This document shows positions 35,921-45,213 of a stretch of 64,000 nucleotides of DNA, one piece after another. Numbering within the stretch: position 1 is the first letter of the stretch; each line of letters opens with the position of its first letter. Source of the DNA: Streptomyces lincolnensis (GTDB lineage Bacteria; Actinomycetota; Actinomycetes; Streptomycetales; Streptomycetaceae). The notes below the pieces were generated by a model. That model made no database searches. It was given only the letters and a program-made list of their open reading frames with translations, and was not told where the DNA came from. The DNA is taken from assembly GCF_001685355.1 (NCBI RefSeq), contig NZ_CP016438.1:2852001-2916000 (forward strand), written 5' to 3'. The position numbers and the translations under genes were made by a program.

Positions 35921-36691
35921 TCAGGCCTCGGCGGCCGCCCGCGTCTCACCGAGCACATGAAGCTGTGTGGCCACGGAGTGGAAGGCGGGGAGCTCGGCCG
36001 CCGCCTCCTCCAGCCTCAGCAGCGCCTCCAGGGCTCCGGGCTCGGTGTCGACCAGCACGCCGGGGACGAGATCGGCGAAGACCCGCACGCCGTGCACGGC
36101 GGCGACGGCGAGGCCCGCGCCCTCGACCAGTCCGGTGAGCTGCTCGGTGGTGAAGCGGTGCGGCACGGGGTCGCCGGCGCCCCAGCGGCCGTCCGGGTCG
36201 CCGAGGGCCTGCCTGGCCTCCTTGAAGTGGCCGGCGAGGGCACGCGAGAGCACGGCCCCGCCGAGGCCTGCGGCGAGCAGGCTGAGGACGCCCTCGGAGC
36301 GCAGGGCGGCCACCGCGTTGCGGACGCCCTCGGCGGGGTCGTCCACGTACTCCAGGACGCCGTGACACAGCACCACGTCGTGGCCGGCGCGCTCGACCAC
36401 GTCGAAGAGGCCGTGGACGTCGCCCTGGACGCCGCGCACCCGGTCGGCGACGCCGGCCTCGGCGGCGCGGCGCTCCAGGGCGAACAGCGCGTTGGGACTG
36501 GGGTCGACGACGGTGACGCGGTGGCCCAGGCGGGCGACCGGCACCGCGAAGTTCCCGCTGCCGCCTCCGGTGTCGAGGACGTCCAGCGACTCCCGGCCCG
36601 TGGCCTTGACCCGTCGTTCGAGAGCGTCCTGGAGGACTTCCCAGACCACGGCGGTACGGAGAGAGGCGCGGGGTCGCAGCGGGTCCGACAC
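35921..36691 (-). CDS. Class I SAM-dependent methyltransferase
   Basis: 256 residues. The SAM-binding motif is VLDTGGGSGNFAVPVARLG (motif I), with VTVVDPSPNAL (acidic loop) and VVLCHGVLEYVDDP (motif IV region). The fold is that of Methyltransf_11/25 enzymes; the long N-terminal helix region and C-terminal hydrophobic segment suggest a small-molecule or quinone-like substrate, but this is a guess. The GTG at 36691 gives the full N-terminal helix. It follows the HEPN gene on the same strand after 183 bp. Confidence 0.85.
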   Translation of the reverse strand: MSDPLRPRASLRTAVVWEVLQDALERRVKATGRESLDVLDTGGGSGNFAVPVARLGHRVTVVDPSPNALFALERRAAEAGVADRVRGVQGDVHGLFDVVERAGHDVVLCHGVLEYVDDPAEGVRNAVAALRSEGVLSLLAAGLGGAVLSRALAGHFKEARQALGDPDGRWGAGDPVPHRFTTEQLTGLVEGAGLAVAAVHGVRVFADLVPGVLVDTEPGALEALLRLEEAAAELPAFHSVATQLHVLGETRAAAEA

Positions 36692-36874
36692 GGCAGTTGA
36701 CTCCTCGGCGCGGCACCGCCTCTTGCGCGGCGGAGCGATCGGGGTGCCTCTCTCGGCCGCGGACCGCGGCGGGAAGAGGCTTCAGGCGTTCTCCACCCTA
36801 ATGGGACCCGCAGGGGCGGCGCGCCATCCTCGTTTCCCCCGGTGATCGCCCCGCTCCCCCTGGTGTCCGGCCGG

Positions 36875-37441
36875 TCAGCCCGCGTCCGGGAAGTCGCGGC
36901 CGGTGGTGTCGGTGCCCTCCTGCTGGTCCGCGTCCTGGCGTGGCTGGGGCAGGACCGGCTGGAGGACCAGCATGCGTTCGACGAGGCGGAGGAACATCGC
37001 CACGTCGCGTATCAGGTCGTCGGCGTCCCGGCGGCTGGCCGCGCCCTGGATCCCGGCCTCGGCCCGGGCACGGCGCCGGGCCCCGGAGGCGAACAGCGCG
37101 CTCCACTCGGTGAGCTCGGGCGCGATCTCGGGGAGCACTTCCCAGGCGCTCCGGATCTTGGCCCTGCGTCGGGCCGAGGGCTCCGGGCGCCCCCGGGCGG
37201 CGAGCACGGCGGCGGCGGTGCGCAGGGCGGCGAGGTGGGCCGTGGCGTAGCGCTCGTTCGATGTTTCCAGCGCGGTGGCCTCGTCCAGGCCGGCGCGGGC
37301 CTGGGCGAGCAGGTCGAGGGCGGCGGGCGGGGCCGTGGCCCGGCGGAGCACGGGGTGCACGTCGCTCGCCGGGCCGGTCAGTGAGGGGGCAGGGCCGGAG
37401 GCGCGGCGCCGACGGGCGGCTGCTGCGTGATAGCTGGCCAT
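36875..37441 (-). CDS. HEPN domain-containing protein (SAV_6107-like)
   Basis: 188 residues, mainly alpha-helical and Ala/Arg-rich. HPVLRRATAPPAALDLLAQARAG and NERYATAHLAALRTAAAVLA (a YATAHLAALR stretch) are typical of the actinobacterial family annotated as SAV_6107-type HEPN, a group related to nucleotide-binding or RNase HEPN proteins. No RNase R-x4-6-H motif is evident to me, so catalysis is doubtful. ATG 37441 has AGGAGG upstream; a longer frame adds ten residues. Function is unknown. It diverges from the ABC/YhgE operon. Confidence 0.7.
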   Translation of the reverse strand: MASYHAAAARRRRASGPAPSLTGPASDVHPVLRRATAPPAALDLLAQARAGLDEATALETSNERYATAHLAALRTAAAVLAARGRPEPSARRRAKIRSAWEVLPEIAPELTEWSALFASGARRRARAEAGIQGAASRRDADDLIRDVAMFLRLVERMLVLQPVLPQPRQDADQQEGTDTTGRDFPDAG

Positions 37442-37542
37442 GACGAACCTCCTGTCGTCGTGTGACGGCACGCTTCTGATACGAGGTGCCGTATGTGCCC
37501 ATCGTGAGGTATGGCACTGACAATCCGTTCTGACCTGGGATT

Positions 37543-37571
37543 TTGCTTCGATCGCAAGTTCGGGCTAACTT
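37543..37571 (+). promoter_or_regulatory. Promoter of the ABC / YhgE / TetR operon
   Basis: TTGCTT (37543-37548) and TAACTT (37566-37571) are spaced by 17 nt, giving a sigma-70-type promoter. The predicted start is near 37578, inside the TetR-type operator that follows. Confidence 0.5.
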
Positions 37572-37593
37572 TTGCACTGACCAGTCAGTTCAA
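37572..37593 (+). promoter_or_regulatory. Candidate TetR-family operator
   Basis: A 22-bp inverted repeat TTG-n-ACTGAC-CA-GTCAGT-n-CAA; nine of ten arm pairs match (37572-37593). It begins directly after the -10 hexamer, so a bound repressor would block transcription. The operon's last gene encodes a TetR regulator, which is the likely ligand. Confidence 0.65.
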
Positions 37594-37621
37594 AAACTTG
37601 CCATGCCACCGAGGGGGAATC

Positions 37622-38353
37622 GTGGGCGCAGTCGGCATCACCGCCGAGAACTTCGGCCTCGAAGGCCCGCGCGGCTGGGCGTTCCGCGGGATCACCGCGT
37701 CCGCGGAGCCCGGTTCGCTGATCGCCGTCGAAGGGCCGTCGGGGTCCGGGCGCACCTGTCTGCTGCTCGCGCTCACCGGACGGATGAAGGCCACCGAGGG
37801 GACCGCGACCGTGGGCGGGGCCCGGTTGCCGAAGCAGTCGGGGGCGGTGCGCCGGATCGGCGCCCTGGCCCACGTCGCCGGGGTCACCGATCTCGACCCG
37901 GCCCTGACCGTCGGGGAGCACCTGCGGGAACGGGCGCTGCTGCACCAGCGGTTCGGCGACTCCCTGCGCGCTCTGCTGCGGCCGCGCGCCGAGCGGTCGG
38001 CCCGGTCGGCGCAGTGGGTCGACACCGCGCTGGCCGCCGCCGGGCTCGACCTGGCGGCCCTGCCCAAGGGCCCGCGGACCGCCGTACGCGATCTGGAGCG
38101 GCTGGAGGCGGTGCGGTTGTCCGTGGCGCTGGCGCTGATCGGGCGGCCGGGGCTGCTGGGTGTCGACGATGTCGATCTGAAGCTGTCGGGGGCCGAGCGG
38201 GCCGAGGCCTGGGCGCTGCTGAGGTCGCTCGCCGAGGACGGGACGACCGTCGTGGCGGTGTGCAGCGAGGCCCCCGAGGACGCCGTGAAGATCTCCACCC
38301 GACCGTCCCGGAAGGAGAAGGACGATGCGTTCGCCGCGACTGGCCGCGCTTGA
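37622..38353 (+). CDS. Degenerate ABC transporter ATP-binding protein
   Basis: 243 residues with the outline of an ABC ATPase but several key residues altered. Walker A is GPSGSGRT (residues 38-45), where Arg44 replaces the invariant Lys. The LSGGQ signature is not recognisable (DLERLEAVRLSVALALIG occupies its place). Walker B ends LLGVDDVD, with Asp instead of the catalytic Glu, and the switch His after the next strand is not present (VVAVCSEAP). ATP hydrolysis is therefore doubtful. The GTG at 37622 has GAGGGGG upstream. It overlaps the yhgE-like gene by 29 nt and probably works with it. Confidence 0.8.
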   Translation: MGAVGITAENFGLEGPRGWAFRGITASAEPGSLIAVEGPSGSGRTCLLLALTGRMKATEGTATVGGARLPKQSGAVRRIGALAHVAGVTDLDPALTVGEHLRERALLHQRFGDSLRALLRPRAERSARSAQWVDTALAAAGLDLAALPKGPRTAVRDLERLEAVRLSVALALIGRPGLLGVDDVDLKLSGAERAEAWALLRSLAEDGTTVVAVCSEAPEDAVKISTRPSRKEKDDAFAATGRA

Positions 38354-40409
38354 GCTGCGCCGCTTCGGCAGGGGGAAGCTGCCGCGCGCCGCCCTGGTGG
38401 CGCTGCTGGTGCTGCCGCTGCTGTACGGCGCCCTGTACCTGTGGTCCTTCTGGGACCCGTACGGCCGCCTGGACCGCATCCCCGTGGCGCTGGTGAACGA
38501 CGACAAGGGGGCCACCGCCGACGGGAAGCGCCTCACGGCGGGCGACGAGATCACCAAGGGGCTGCGCGAGAGCGACGTCTTCGACTGGCGGGAGGTGAGC
38601 GCCGCCGAGGCACGCGCGGGCGTGGAGGACGGCAGGTACTACCTGTCGCTGACCATGCCGGCGGACTTCAGCCGGCGGATCGCCTCCAGTTCGGGCGACT
38701 CCCCCGAGACGGGCGCGCTCCAGGTGCGGACGAACGACGCGAACAACTACATCGTCGGGCAGATATCGCGAACGGTGTTCGCGGAGGTGCGGACGGCCGC
38801 GTCCACCAAGGCCTCGCGGTCCTTCCTGGACCGGATCTTCGTCTCGTTCTCCGACATCCACGGCGCGACCGTGAAGGCCGCGGACGGGGCCGACGACCTG
38901 GAGGGCGGCATCGGCAAGGCGGAGAAGGGCTCCAAGGACCTCGCCGACGGCCTGAAGGACGCCGAGAAGGGCAGTGGCAGGCTCTCCAAGGGGCTGACGA
39001 AGCTCGACTCGGGCGCGGGTGACCTCCAGGACGGTTCGCGGCGCGTCGCGGACGGCACGCAGGTTCTCGCGGACAAGGTCAACGGGGTCGCGGACACCGT
39101 GGGTCCGTTCCTGAAGGACAACGAGAAGACGATCGGGGACACGGCCCGCCTGGTCGCCGACTCCGCCGGAGCGGTGCGGCACAACCTCGACACCCTGGTG
39201 AAGACCGCCCCGACCGCCGCCAAGGGCGCCCACACGGCCTCCGACACCCTGGAGGCGGTCTACAAGGCGCGCTGCACGGACCCCGTCCTGCCGGACGCCG
39301 CCTGCGCCGACCTGAAAAAGGCGAAGCAGGCCGCCGCGGACGTGGCGAAGGTCGCCGACGACGTCAACACGCTGGTCGCGGACCAGAACGGCGACCTGAA
39401 GAAGCTCGACGGCCACCTCGGCACGCTCCAGAAGCAGGCCCGGGCGCTCGCCGGCCGGGCGCCCCACCTCTCCGAGGACCTCGACGACGCCGTGAAGAAG
39501 ATCAACAAGCTGAACGAGGGCGCGGGGAAGGTCGCCGACGGCGCCAAGGCGCTGCACACCGGGCTCGGGACGGCGAAGACCGGTGCGACCGACCTGGACG
39601 AGGGCGTCGGGGAGCTCAAGACCGGTGCCGAGGACCTGAACGGCGGCATGTACCGGCTCGTCGACGGCTCCGGCAAGCTCTCGCAGGGGCTCCACGACGG
39701 CGCCGGGCAGATCCCCGACTACGACAAGAAGGACCGCGACCAGCGCACCGAGGTGATGGCGGACCCGGTCCAGCTGGTCTCCAGGGACCTGCACAAGGCG
39801 CCCAACTACGGCACCGGGTTCGCCCCGTACTTCATCCCGCTGTCCCTGTGGGTCGGCGCGATGGTGGCCTACATGCTGATCACCCCGATGAACCGGCGTG
39901 CGCTGGCCGCGGGTGCCTCGGCCTGGCGGATCGCGCTGGCGGGCTGGCTGCCGGTGGTGGCGATCGGGGTGCTCCAGACGGTGTCCCTGATGGCGGTACT
40001 GCACTGGGCGGTCGGGCTCCAGATGGCGCGGGCGGCCGGGACGGTGGGCTTCCTGTTCCTGGTCACGGCGTGCTTCGCGGCGATCGTGCAGTGGCTCAAC
40101 GCCCGCTTCGGGGCCGCGGGACGGATCCTCGTCCTCGCCCTCCTGATGCTCCAGCTGACGTCCGCGGGCGGCACGTACCCGGTGCAGACCAGCCCCGGCT
40201 TCTTCAACGCGCTGCACCCCTTCCTGCCGATGAGCTACGTCGTCGAGGCGCTGCGCCGGCTCATCACGGGCGGTGGCCTCGGGCCGGTCTGGCAGGCCTG
40301 TGCCGTGCTGGCGGCCTTCACCGCGGGCGCGCTGGCGCTGACCGCGGTGTCGGCCCGCCGGCGGCAGGTCTGGACGCTCGACCGGCTGCACCCGGAGCTG
40401 ACCCTGTGA
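38325..40409 (+). CDS. YhgE/Pip domain membrane protein
   Basis: 694 residues. One N-terminal transmembrane helix (about 20-41) is followed by a large extracytoplasmic region of about 470 residues with heptad-like repeats (KGSKDLADGLKDAEKGSGRL), and five transmembrane helices at the C-terminus (about 505-680), in the ABC-2 permease pattern. Homologues include the Lactococcus phage infection protein Pip and B. subtilis YhgE. They are thought to be exporters or type VII secretion accessory proteins. ATG 38325 has GGAAGGAGAAGG upstream. It overlaps the degenerate ATPase and is followed by the TetR gene. Confidence 0.9.
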   Translation: MRSPRLAALELRRFGRGKLPRAALVALLVLPLLYGALYLWSFWDPYGRLDRIPVALVNDDKGATADGKRLTAGDEITKGLRESDVFDWREVSAAEARAGVEDGRYYLSLTMPADFSRRIASSSGDSPETGALQVRTNDANNYIVGQISRTVFAEVRTAASTKASRSFLDRIFVSFSDIHGATVKAADGADDLEGGIGKAEKGSKDLADGLKDAEKGSGRLSKGLTKLDSGAGDLQDGSRRVADGTQVLADKVNGVADTVGPFLKDNEKTIGDTARLVADSAGAVRHNLDTLVKTAPTAAKGAHTASDTLEAVYKARCTDPVLPDAACADLKKAKQAAADVAKVADDVNTLVADQNGDLKKLDGHLGTLQKQARALAGRAPHLSEDLDDAVKKINKLNEGAGKVADGAKALHTGLGTAKTGATDLDEGVGELKTGAEDLNGGMYRLVDGSGKLSQGLHDGAGQIPDYDKKDRDQRTEVMADPVQLVSRDLHKAPNYGTGFAPYFIPLSLWVGAMVAYMLITPMNRRALAAGASAWRIALAGWLPVVAIGVLQTVSLMAVLHWAVGLQMARAAGTVGFLFLVTACFAAIVQWLNARFGAAGRILVLALLMLQLTSAGGTYPVQTSPGFFNALHPFLPMSYVVEALRRLITGGGLGPVWQACAVLAAFTAGALALTAVSARRRQVWTLDRLHPELTL

Positions 40410-40468
40410 GCCCCGCGGCGACTCCTCCGGTGCCCCGCCCGGGGGCGGCTCCTGTGAGAATCAGGACC

Positions 40469-41098
40469 ATGGAAAGCAGCAGCGCCACGCCGGGTGTCAG
40501 CACGCGCCGCGAGGCCACCCGGCAGAAGCTCTACGAGGCCGCCGTCACGCTCATCGCCGAGCAGGGGTTCTCCGCCACCACGGTGGACGAGATCGCCGAG
40601 CGGGCCGGGGTGGCGAAGGGCACGGTCTACTACAACTTCGCGAGCAAGTCCGTCCTCTTCGAGGAGCTGCTGCGGCACGGTGTGGGCCTCCTGGCCGCCT
40701 CCTTGCGGGAGGCGGCCGACCGTACCGCCCGCGAGGGCGGCGGCAAGGTGGACGCCCTGGACGCGATGATCCACGCGGGGCTGGTCTTCATCCAGCGCTA
40801 CCCGTCCTTCACCCAGCTGTACGTGGCGGAGCTGTGGCGCACCAACCGGGCCTGGCAGTCCACCCTGATGGTGGTCCGGCAGGAGGCGGTGGCGGTCGTC
40901 GAGGGCGTACTGCGCGAGGGCGTGGACAACGGCGAGTTCAGCGACGAGATCGACATCCCGCTGACCGCGGCCGCGCTGGTCGGCATGGTGCTGGTGGCCG
41001 CCCTGGACTGGCAGGCCTTCCAGCCGGAGCGCTCCCTGGACGACGTGCACGCGGCACTGTCCCGGCTGCTCCAGGGCCGGGTGAGCGGCTGCCGCTGA
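40469..41098 (+). CDS. TetR/AcrR family transcriptional regulator
   Basis: 209 residues. The N-terminal helix-turn-helix (FSATTVDEIAERAGVAKGTV with YYNFASKSVLFEEL) is the TetR signature. The C-terminal domain (IHAGLVFIQRYPSFTQLYVA) would bind a ligand. It follows the YhgE gene after 59 bp, in the same direction, and probably represses its own operon through the operator at 37572-37593. The start is ATG 40469; the frame is open further upstream but outside the family. The effector is unknown. Confidence 0.93.
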   Translation: MESSSATPGVSTRREATRQKLYEAAVTLIAEQGFSATTVDEIAERAGVAKGTVYYNFASKSVLFEELLRHGVGLLAASLREAADRTAREGGGKVDALDAMIHAGLVFIQRYPSFTQLYVAELWRTNRAWQSTLMVVRQEAVAVVEGVLREGVDNGEFSDEIDIPLTAAALVGMVLVAALDWQAFQPERSLDDVHAALSRLLQGRVSGCR

Positions 41099-41131
41099 GG
41101 GCACTCACGGGCGACGTGGTCCGCGGGTGCG

Positions 41132-41159
41132 CACACTCCCGTCGGCACACTCCCGTCGG
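41132..41159. repeat. Tandem 14-bp duplication
   Basis: CACACTCCCGTCGG is repeated exactly at 41132-41145 and 41146-41159, just after the TetR gene. No hairpin potential; function unknown. Confidence 0.7.
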
Positions 41160-41460
41160 CACACACAGAAGCGCCGGTCCGGTGTGGCCGCGTCCCCCGC
41201 GGGCCACCTCGAACCGGCGCCTCCTTGTGCTCCCCCGTTTTCCCCGTGTCCCCCGATTCCCCCCGTTGGGTCCCGTTCGGTCATCTCCGGGTTCCCCCGT
41301 GTCTCGCTTCCGCCGGCTCGGCCGACGGAAGGAGCGGATCAGGGGCCGCTCCGTTCCGGCGCCCCGTGTCGCCGGTGCCGGAGCCGCTCCCCTTTCCGTG
41401 CCTCCACTCTCTCGTTCACGCAGGTCGCGGCCCATCCGCGCGCGTACTCAACTCACTCAC

Positions 41461-41476
41461 TAGGTACGCGTACTCA
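41461..41476 (+). promoter_or_regulatory. Candidate MacR-type operator
   Basis: TAGGTACGCGTACTCA matches 14 of 16 positions of an inverted repeat TGAGTAC-nn-GTACTCA that, as I recall it, is the site bound by the S. coelicolor response regulator MacR. A MacR-like gene lies at 59875-60549 in this window. The site is 88 bp upstream of the FAD oxidoreductase gene. Confidence 0.45.
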
Positions 41477-41564
41477 CCCCTGCGCACTCACACCCAGGAC
41501 GCGGCGACCGGAGGAGCGACGGCTCGCGGACGGATTGTCGGTGGTGGCCGATAAAGTCGCAGGC

Positions 41565-43076
41565 ATGGCACGGATTGCGGTGATCGGCGCCGGCATGGGC
41601 GCGATGGCGACCGCTGCCCGGCTGGCCGTCGCGGGCCACCGGGTGGCGGTGTACGAGCGTACGGACACGTACGGCGGAGCGGTGCGCCGTTTCGAGCGGG
41701 ACGGCTTCTCCTTCGACACGGGCCCCGGGCTGCTGACCCTCCCGGCGGTCTACCGCGATCTGTTCCTCAAGACCGGCAAGGAGCCGCTGGAGGCGTGCGT
41801 CGAGCTGGTCCAGGTCGACCCGTCGTCCCGGCACGTCTTCGCCGACGGCACGCGGGTCTCGCTGCCCAACGCCTCGCGCGCGGGCGTCGTCGCGGCCCTG
41901 GACGAGGCGCTCGGTTCGGCTGCCGGGCAGCGCTGGGGCGACTTCCTGGTCCGGGCCCGCGAGGCCTGGGACCGGACCCGCAGACCGCTCCTGGAGGAGC
42001 CCCTGTGGCCGAACTGGTCGGTGCTGGCCGAGCGTGAGCCCTACCCGGCGGTCCCCCACAAGCGGCTGCTGCGCACCCGGAGGGCCACGACCCTCGCCGA
42101 GGTCGCCGCCTGGGAGCTGCGCGACCCCCGGCTGGCCGCTCTCCTGGAGAGCCACGCCCTGGCGTACGGCCTGGATCCACGCGTCGTCCCGGCGAGCGCG
42201 GCCGTCCTGCCGTACATGGAGCACGCCTTCGGTACCTGGTATGTCCACGGCGGGGTACGGGAGTTGGCCCGCGCGGTGTACGAGCGGTGTGTGGCCAGGA
42301 AGGTCGAGTTCGTCTTCGGTGCCGAGGTCACCGGAGTGCTGGAGAAGGACGGCCGGGCGGCCGGGGTGGAGCTGGCCGACGGGTCGGTGGCGGAGGCGGA
42401 CTTCGTGGTCGCCGGCACGGCACCCGCGGTGGTGGGCCGACTGGTCCGGCAGTCGGTGGTGCGGCCCGACGGCGGCGTCCCGGCCCAGCGGGGAGCGGCG
42501 AGCCGTCTGATGGTGCTGCTGGCGCTGCGGGGTCCGCGTCCGGAGGGGGCGGCGCACCGGACGGTGGTGCACGCGCCCGACCGGGAGGCCGAGTTGGACG
42601 CGCTGTTCGGCACCGCGCCCGGGGCGGACACCCGCCCCACGGTCACCGTCCTGCGTCCCGACGACCCGAAGCTGGTTCCGGACTCCGCCCATGAGGCGGT
42701 CACCGTCACATCGGTGGTGCCGGCGCAGACCGGCCGGGGACCGGAGAAGCCGGACGTCGATCGAGGCGTCGAGCACCTGATCGCCGCCGCCGAGCGCGCC
42801 GTCCCCGATCTGCGCGAGCGTCTGCTCTGGCACGAGGTCCGCACCCCGGCCGACATCGCCGGGGCGACCGGCGCGGAAGGCGGCCCCGTCCCGGCCCCGG
42901 CACTCGCCGCGGGAGACGGCGGCCTGCTGCACCCGTCCAACAGCACAGGAATACCGGGCCTGTTCACCGTCGGAGGCTGGTCGCACCCGGGCGGCGGTCT
43001 GGCCCACGCGGGCATGTCCGGGGCACTCGTCGCCGGACTGATCGTCGAGGGGCCGGAGTTCCGCGGCTCCCAGTGA
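41565..43076 (+). CDS. Phytoene desaturase-like FAD-dependent oxidoreductase
   Basis: 503 residues. The N-terminal FAD motif is IAVIGAGMGAMATAARLAVA with an Arg/Glu-containing second strand (VYERTDTYGGAVRRF), and the C-terminal segment TVGGWSHPGGGLAHAGMSGA is the CrtI/amine oxidase type dinucleotide end. The family includes carotenoid desaturases and all-trans-retinol dehydrogenase-like enzymes. No carotenoid cluster partner (CrtE, CrtB) is in the window, so the substrate is unknown. ATG 41565 was chosen; tandem GTGs at 41541 and 41544 are alternatives. Confidence 0.8.
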   Translation: MARIAVIGAGMGAMATAARLAVAGHRVAVYERTDTYGGAVRRFERDGFSFDTGPGLLTLPAVYRDLFLKTGKEPLEACVELVQVDPSSRHVFADGTRVSLPNASRAGVVAALDEALGSAAGQRWGDFLVRAREAWDRTRRPLLEEPLWPNWSVLAEREPYPAVPHKRLLRTRRATTLAEVAAWELRDPRLAALLESHALAYGLDPRVVPASAAVLPYMEHAFGTWYVHGGVRELARAVYERCVARKVEFVFGAEVTGVLEKDGRAAGVELADGSVAEADFVVAGTAPAVVGRLVRQSVVRPDGGVPAQRGAASRLMVLLALRGPRPEGAAHRTVVHAPDREAELDALFGTAPGADTRPTVTVLRPDDPKLVPDSAHEAVTVTSVVPAQTGRGPEKPDVDRGVEHLIAAAERAVPDLRERLLWHEVRTPADIAGATGAEGGPVPAPALAAGDGGLLHPSNSTGIPGLFTVGGWSHPGGGLAHAGMSGALVAGLIVEGPEFRGSQ

Positions 43077-43108
43077 CCTCGGGGTCGGGGCGCGGACGGC
43101 GGTCCCTC

Positions 43109-43138
43109 AGGACGGGTACGGCCAGGACGGGTACGGCC
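43109..43138. repeat. Tandem 15-bp duplication between convergent genes
   Basis: AGGACGGGTACGGCC is repeated exactly twice (43109-43123, 43124-43138), directly before the stop codon of the prion-like-tail gene. It is close in composition to the Tyr/Gly/Gln codon repeats of that gene and may be a duplicated relic of them on the opposite strand. Confidence 0.6.
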
Positions 43139-43140
43139 CC

Positions 43141-44133
43141 TCAGAAGCGGTACTGGTCGCCGTACCCGTTGCCCTGGGTCTGGTCGTAGCCCTGCTGGCC
43201 GTACTGCTGCTGCTCCGGCGGGAGTTCGGCGCCGTACGGGTCGTCGGTGCTGCGCTGCTGCGGCACCCACACCCCGCCGGGCGGGGTCTCGCCGTAGGTG
43301 CCGGTGGCGTACTGGTCCTGGCCGTAGCCCTGCTGGCCGTACTGCTGCTGGCCGCCGTAGGAGGCGTCGTACCCGGAACCGTCGTAGGTCTGGGTGCCGA
43401 TGTACGGGTCGGAGTAGGCGGCGTACTGCTGCTGTCCGGCCGGGTCGTAGCCGTACTGCTGCTGGTCGTAGCCGGTGTAGCCGTCGTAGCCGTACGTCTG
43501 GTCGGCGGCGGCCGTCGCGTACTGGTCCTGGGGCTGGCCCGCGGCCGCGTAGGAGGAGGCGTCGGCGGCGGCCGCGTAGCCGGTGTCGTATATGCCGTAG
43601 GAGCCGGTGTCCTCGGGGAGGGGCTGCGGCTCGTACACCGAGGTGGTCTCGGCGGCCATGGGCTGGACCGGACGGGCGGGGGTGAAGACGTCGTCGCGGT
43701 CGTAGTCGTCGTGGCCGTGCGTGCCGGTGTCCTGGCCGTACCTGGTGTCGTCGGCGTACGGGGGCTCTTCGGCGAAGCCCGCCTCGCCGGTCTCCAGGTC
43801 GGTGACCTCCAGGGTCGGCTCCTGCCGGCCCCGGTCGCGGCGGTTGCGCTTGCCGCCGACCAGGTTGCCGAGGGCCTCCGGCGGACTGACCGCCCAGCCC
43901 TGTGCGAAGCCGCGGCGGAAGGAGAGGGTGACGTAGGTCTGGCCGACCGCGAAGGCGGCGGCGCCCAGGGCGATGACGATCACGGACGGGATCAGGACAC
44001 CCAGCACGACACCGAGGAACCCGGCGAAGGCGAGCAGCCGCCAGCGCAGCCGCGCCTTGTACTGCAACAGCACTTCACCGAGCAGCCACAGCGCGACGAC
44101 TCCGAACGCGATGTAGAGGACCGTCCAGCCCAT
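43141..44133 (-). CDS. Membrane protein with a Gln/Tyr/Gly-rich prion-like tail
   Basis: 330 residues. Residues 1-75 hold two or three hydrophobic helices (GWTVLYIAFGVVALWLLGEV, then LLAFAGFLGVVLGVLIPSVI). A basic stretch GGKRNRRDRGRQ (about 94-105) marks the cytosolic side. From about residue 160 the protein is low-complexity, with repeated QQYG, QYGQQGYG and DQYAT motifs, a composition like prion-like domains. I do not recognise a named family. The start is ATG 44133. It is convergent with the FAD oxidoreductase gene and 56 bp from metF on the same strand. Confidence 0.8.
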   Translation of the reverse strand: MGWTVLYIAFGVVALWLLGEVLLQYKARLRWRLLAFAGFLGVVLGVLIPSVIVIALGAAAFAVGQTYVTLSFRRGFAQGWAVSPPEALGNLVGGKRNRRDRGRQEPTLEVTDLETGEAGFAEEPPYADDTRYGQDTGTHGHDDYDRDDVFTPARPVQPMAAETTSVYEPQPLPEDTGSYGIYDTGYAAAADASSYAAAGQPQDQYATAAADQTYGYDGYTGYDQQQYGYDPAGQQQYAAYSDPYIGTQTYDGSGYDASYGGQQQYGQQGYGQDQYATGTYGETPPGGVWVPQQRSTDDPYGAELPPEQQQYGQQGYDQTQGNGYGDQYRF

Positions 44134-44189
44134 GTACGCCCCTCTCCCAGTAGCCGCTACGCAGTGTGTCGTATACCGGTGTGACCGGT

Positions 44190-45122
<933 letters not shown>

Positions 45123-45213
45123 TTAGTCAGGGGGCGGCCCTCTCCCAACCGGATCAGGGAAATTTGCCGGATTTGTCGACTGGTTTGTCCACCCCTCGGA
45201 CACCCGGGCCCGA

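Larger units (their letters stand above)
41099..41564. other. 466-bp non-coding region before the FAD oxidoreductase gene
   Basis: No gene is supported. It holds a 14-bp tandem duplication (41132-41159), a long pyrimidine-rich stretch of C-runs on the plus strand (about 41220-41300), two GTACTCA heptamers (41444-41450, 41470-41476) and a MacR-like box at 41461-41476. The plus-strand leader or promoter of the following gene must lie here. Confidence 0.5.

Noticed and set aside
43081..43140. QDGYG-like repeats read on the plus strand
   Set aside because: They arise from a 15-bp duplication next to a minus-strand gene, with no start, SD or continuing coding pattern on the plus strand.
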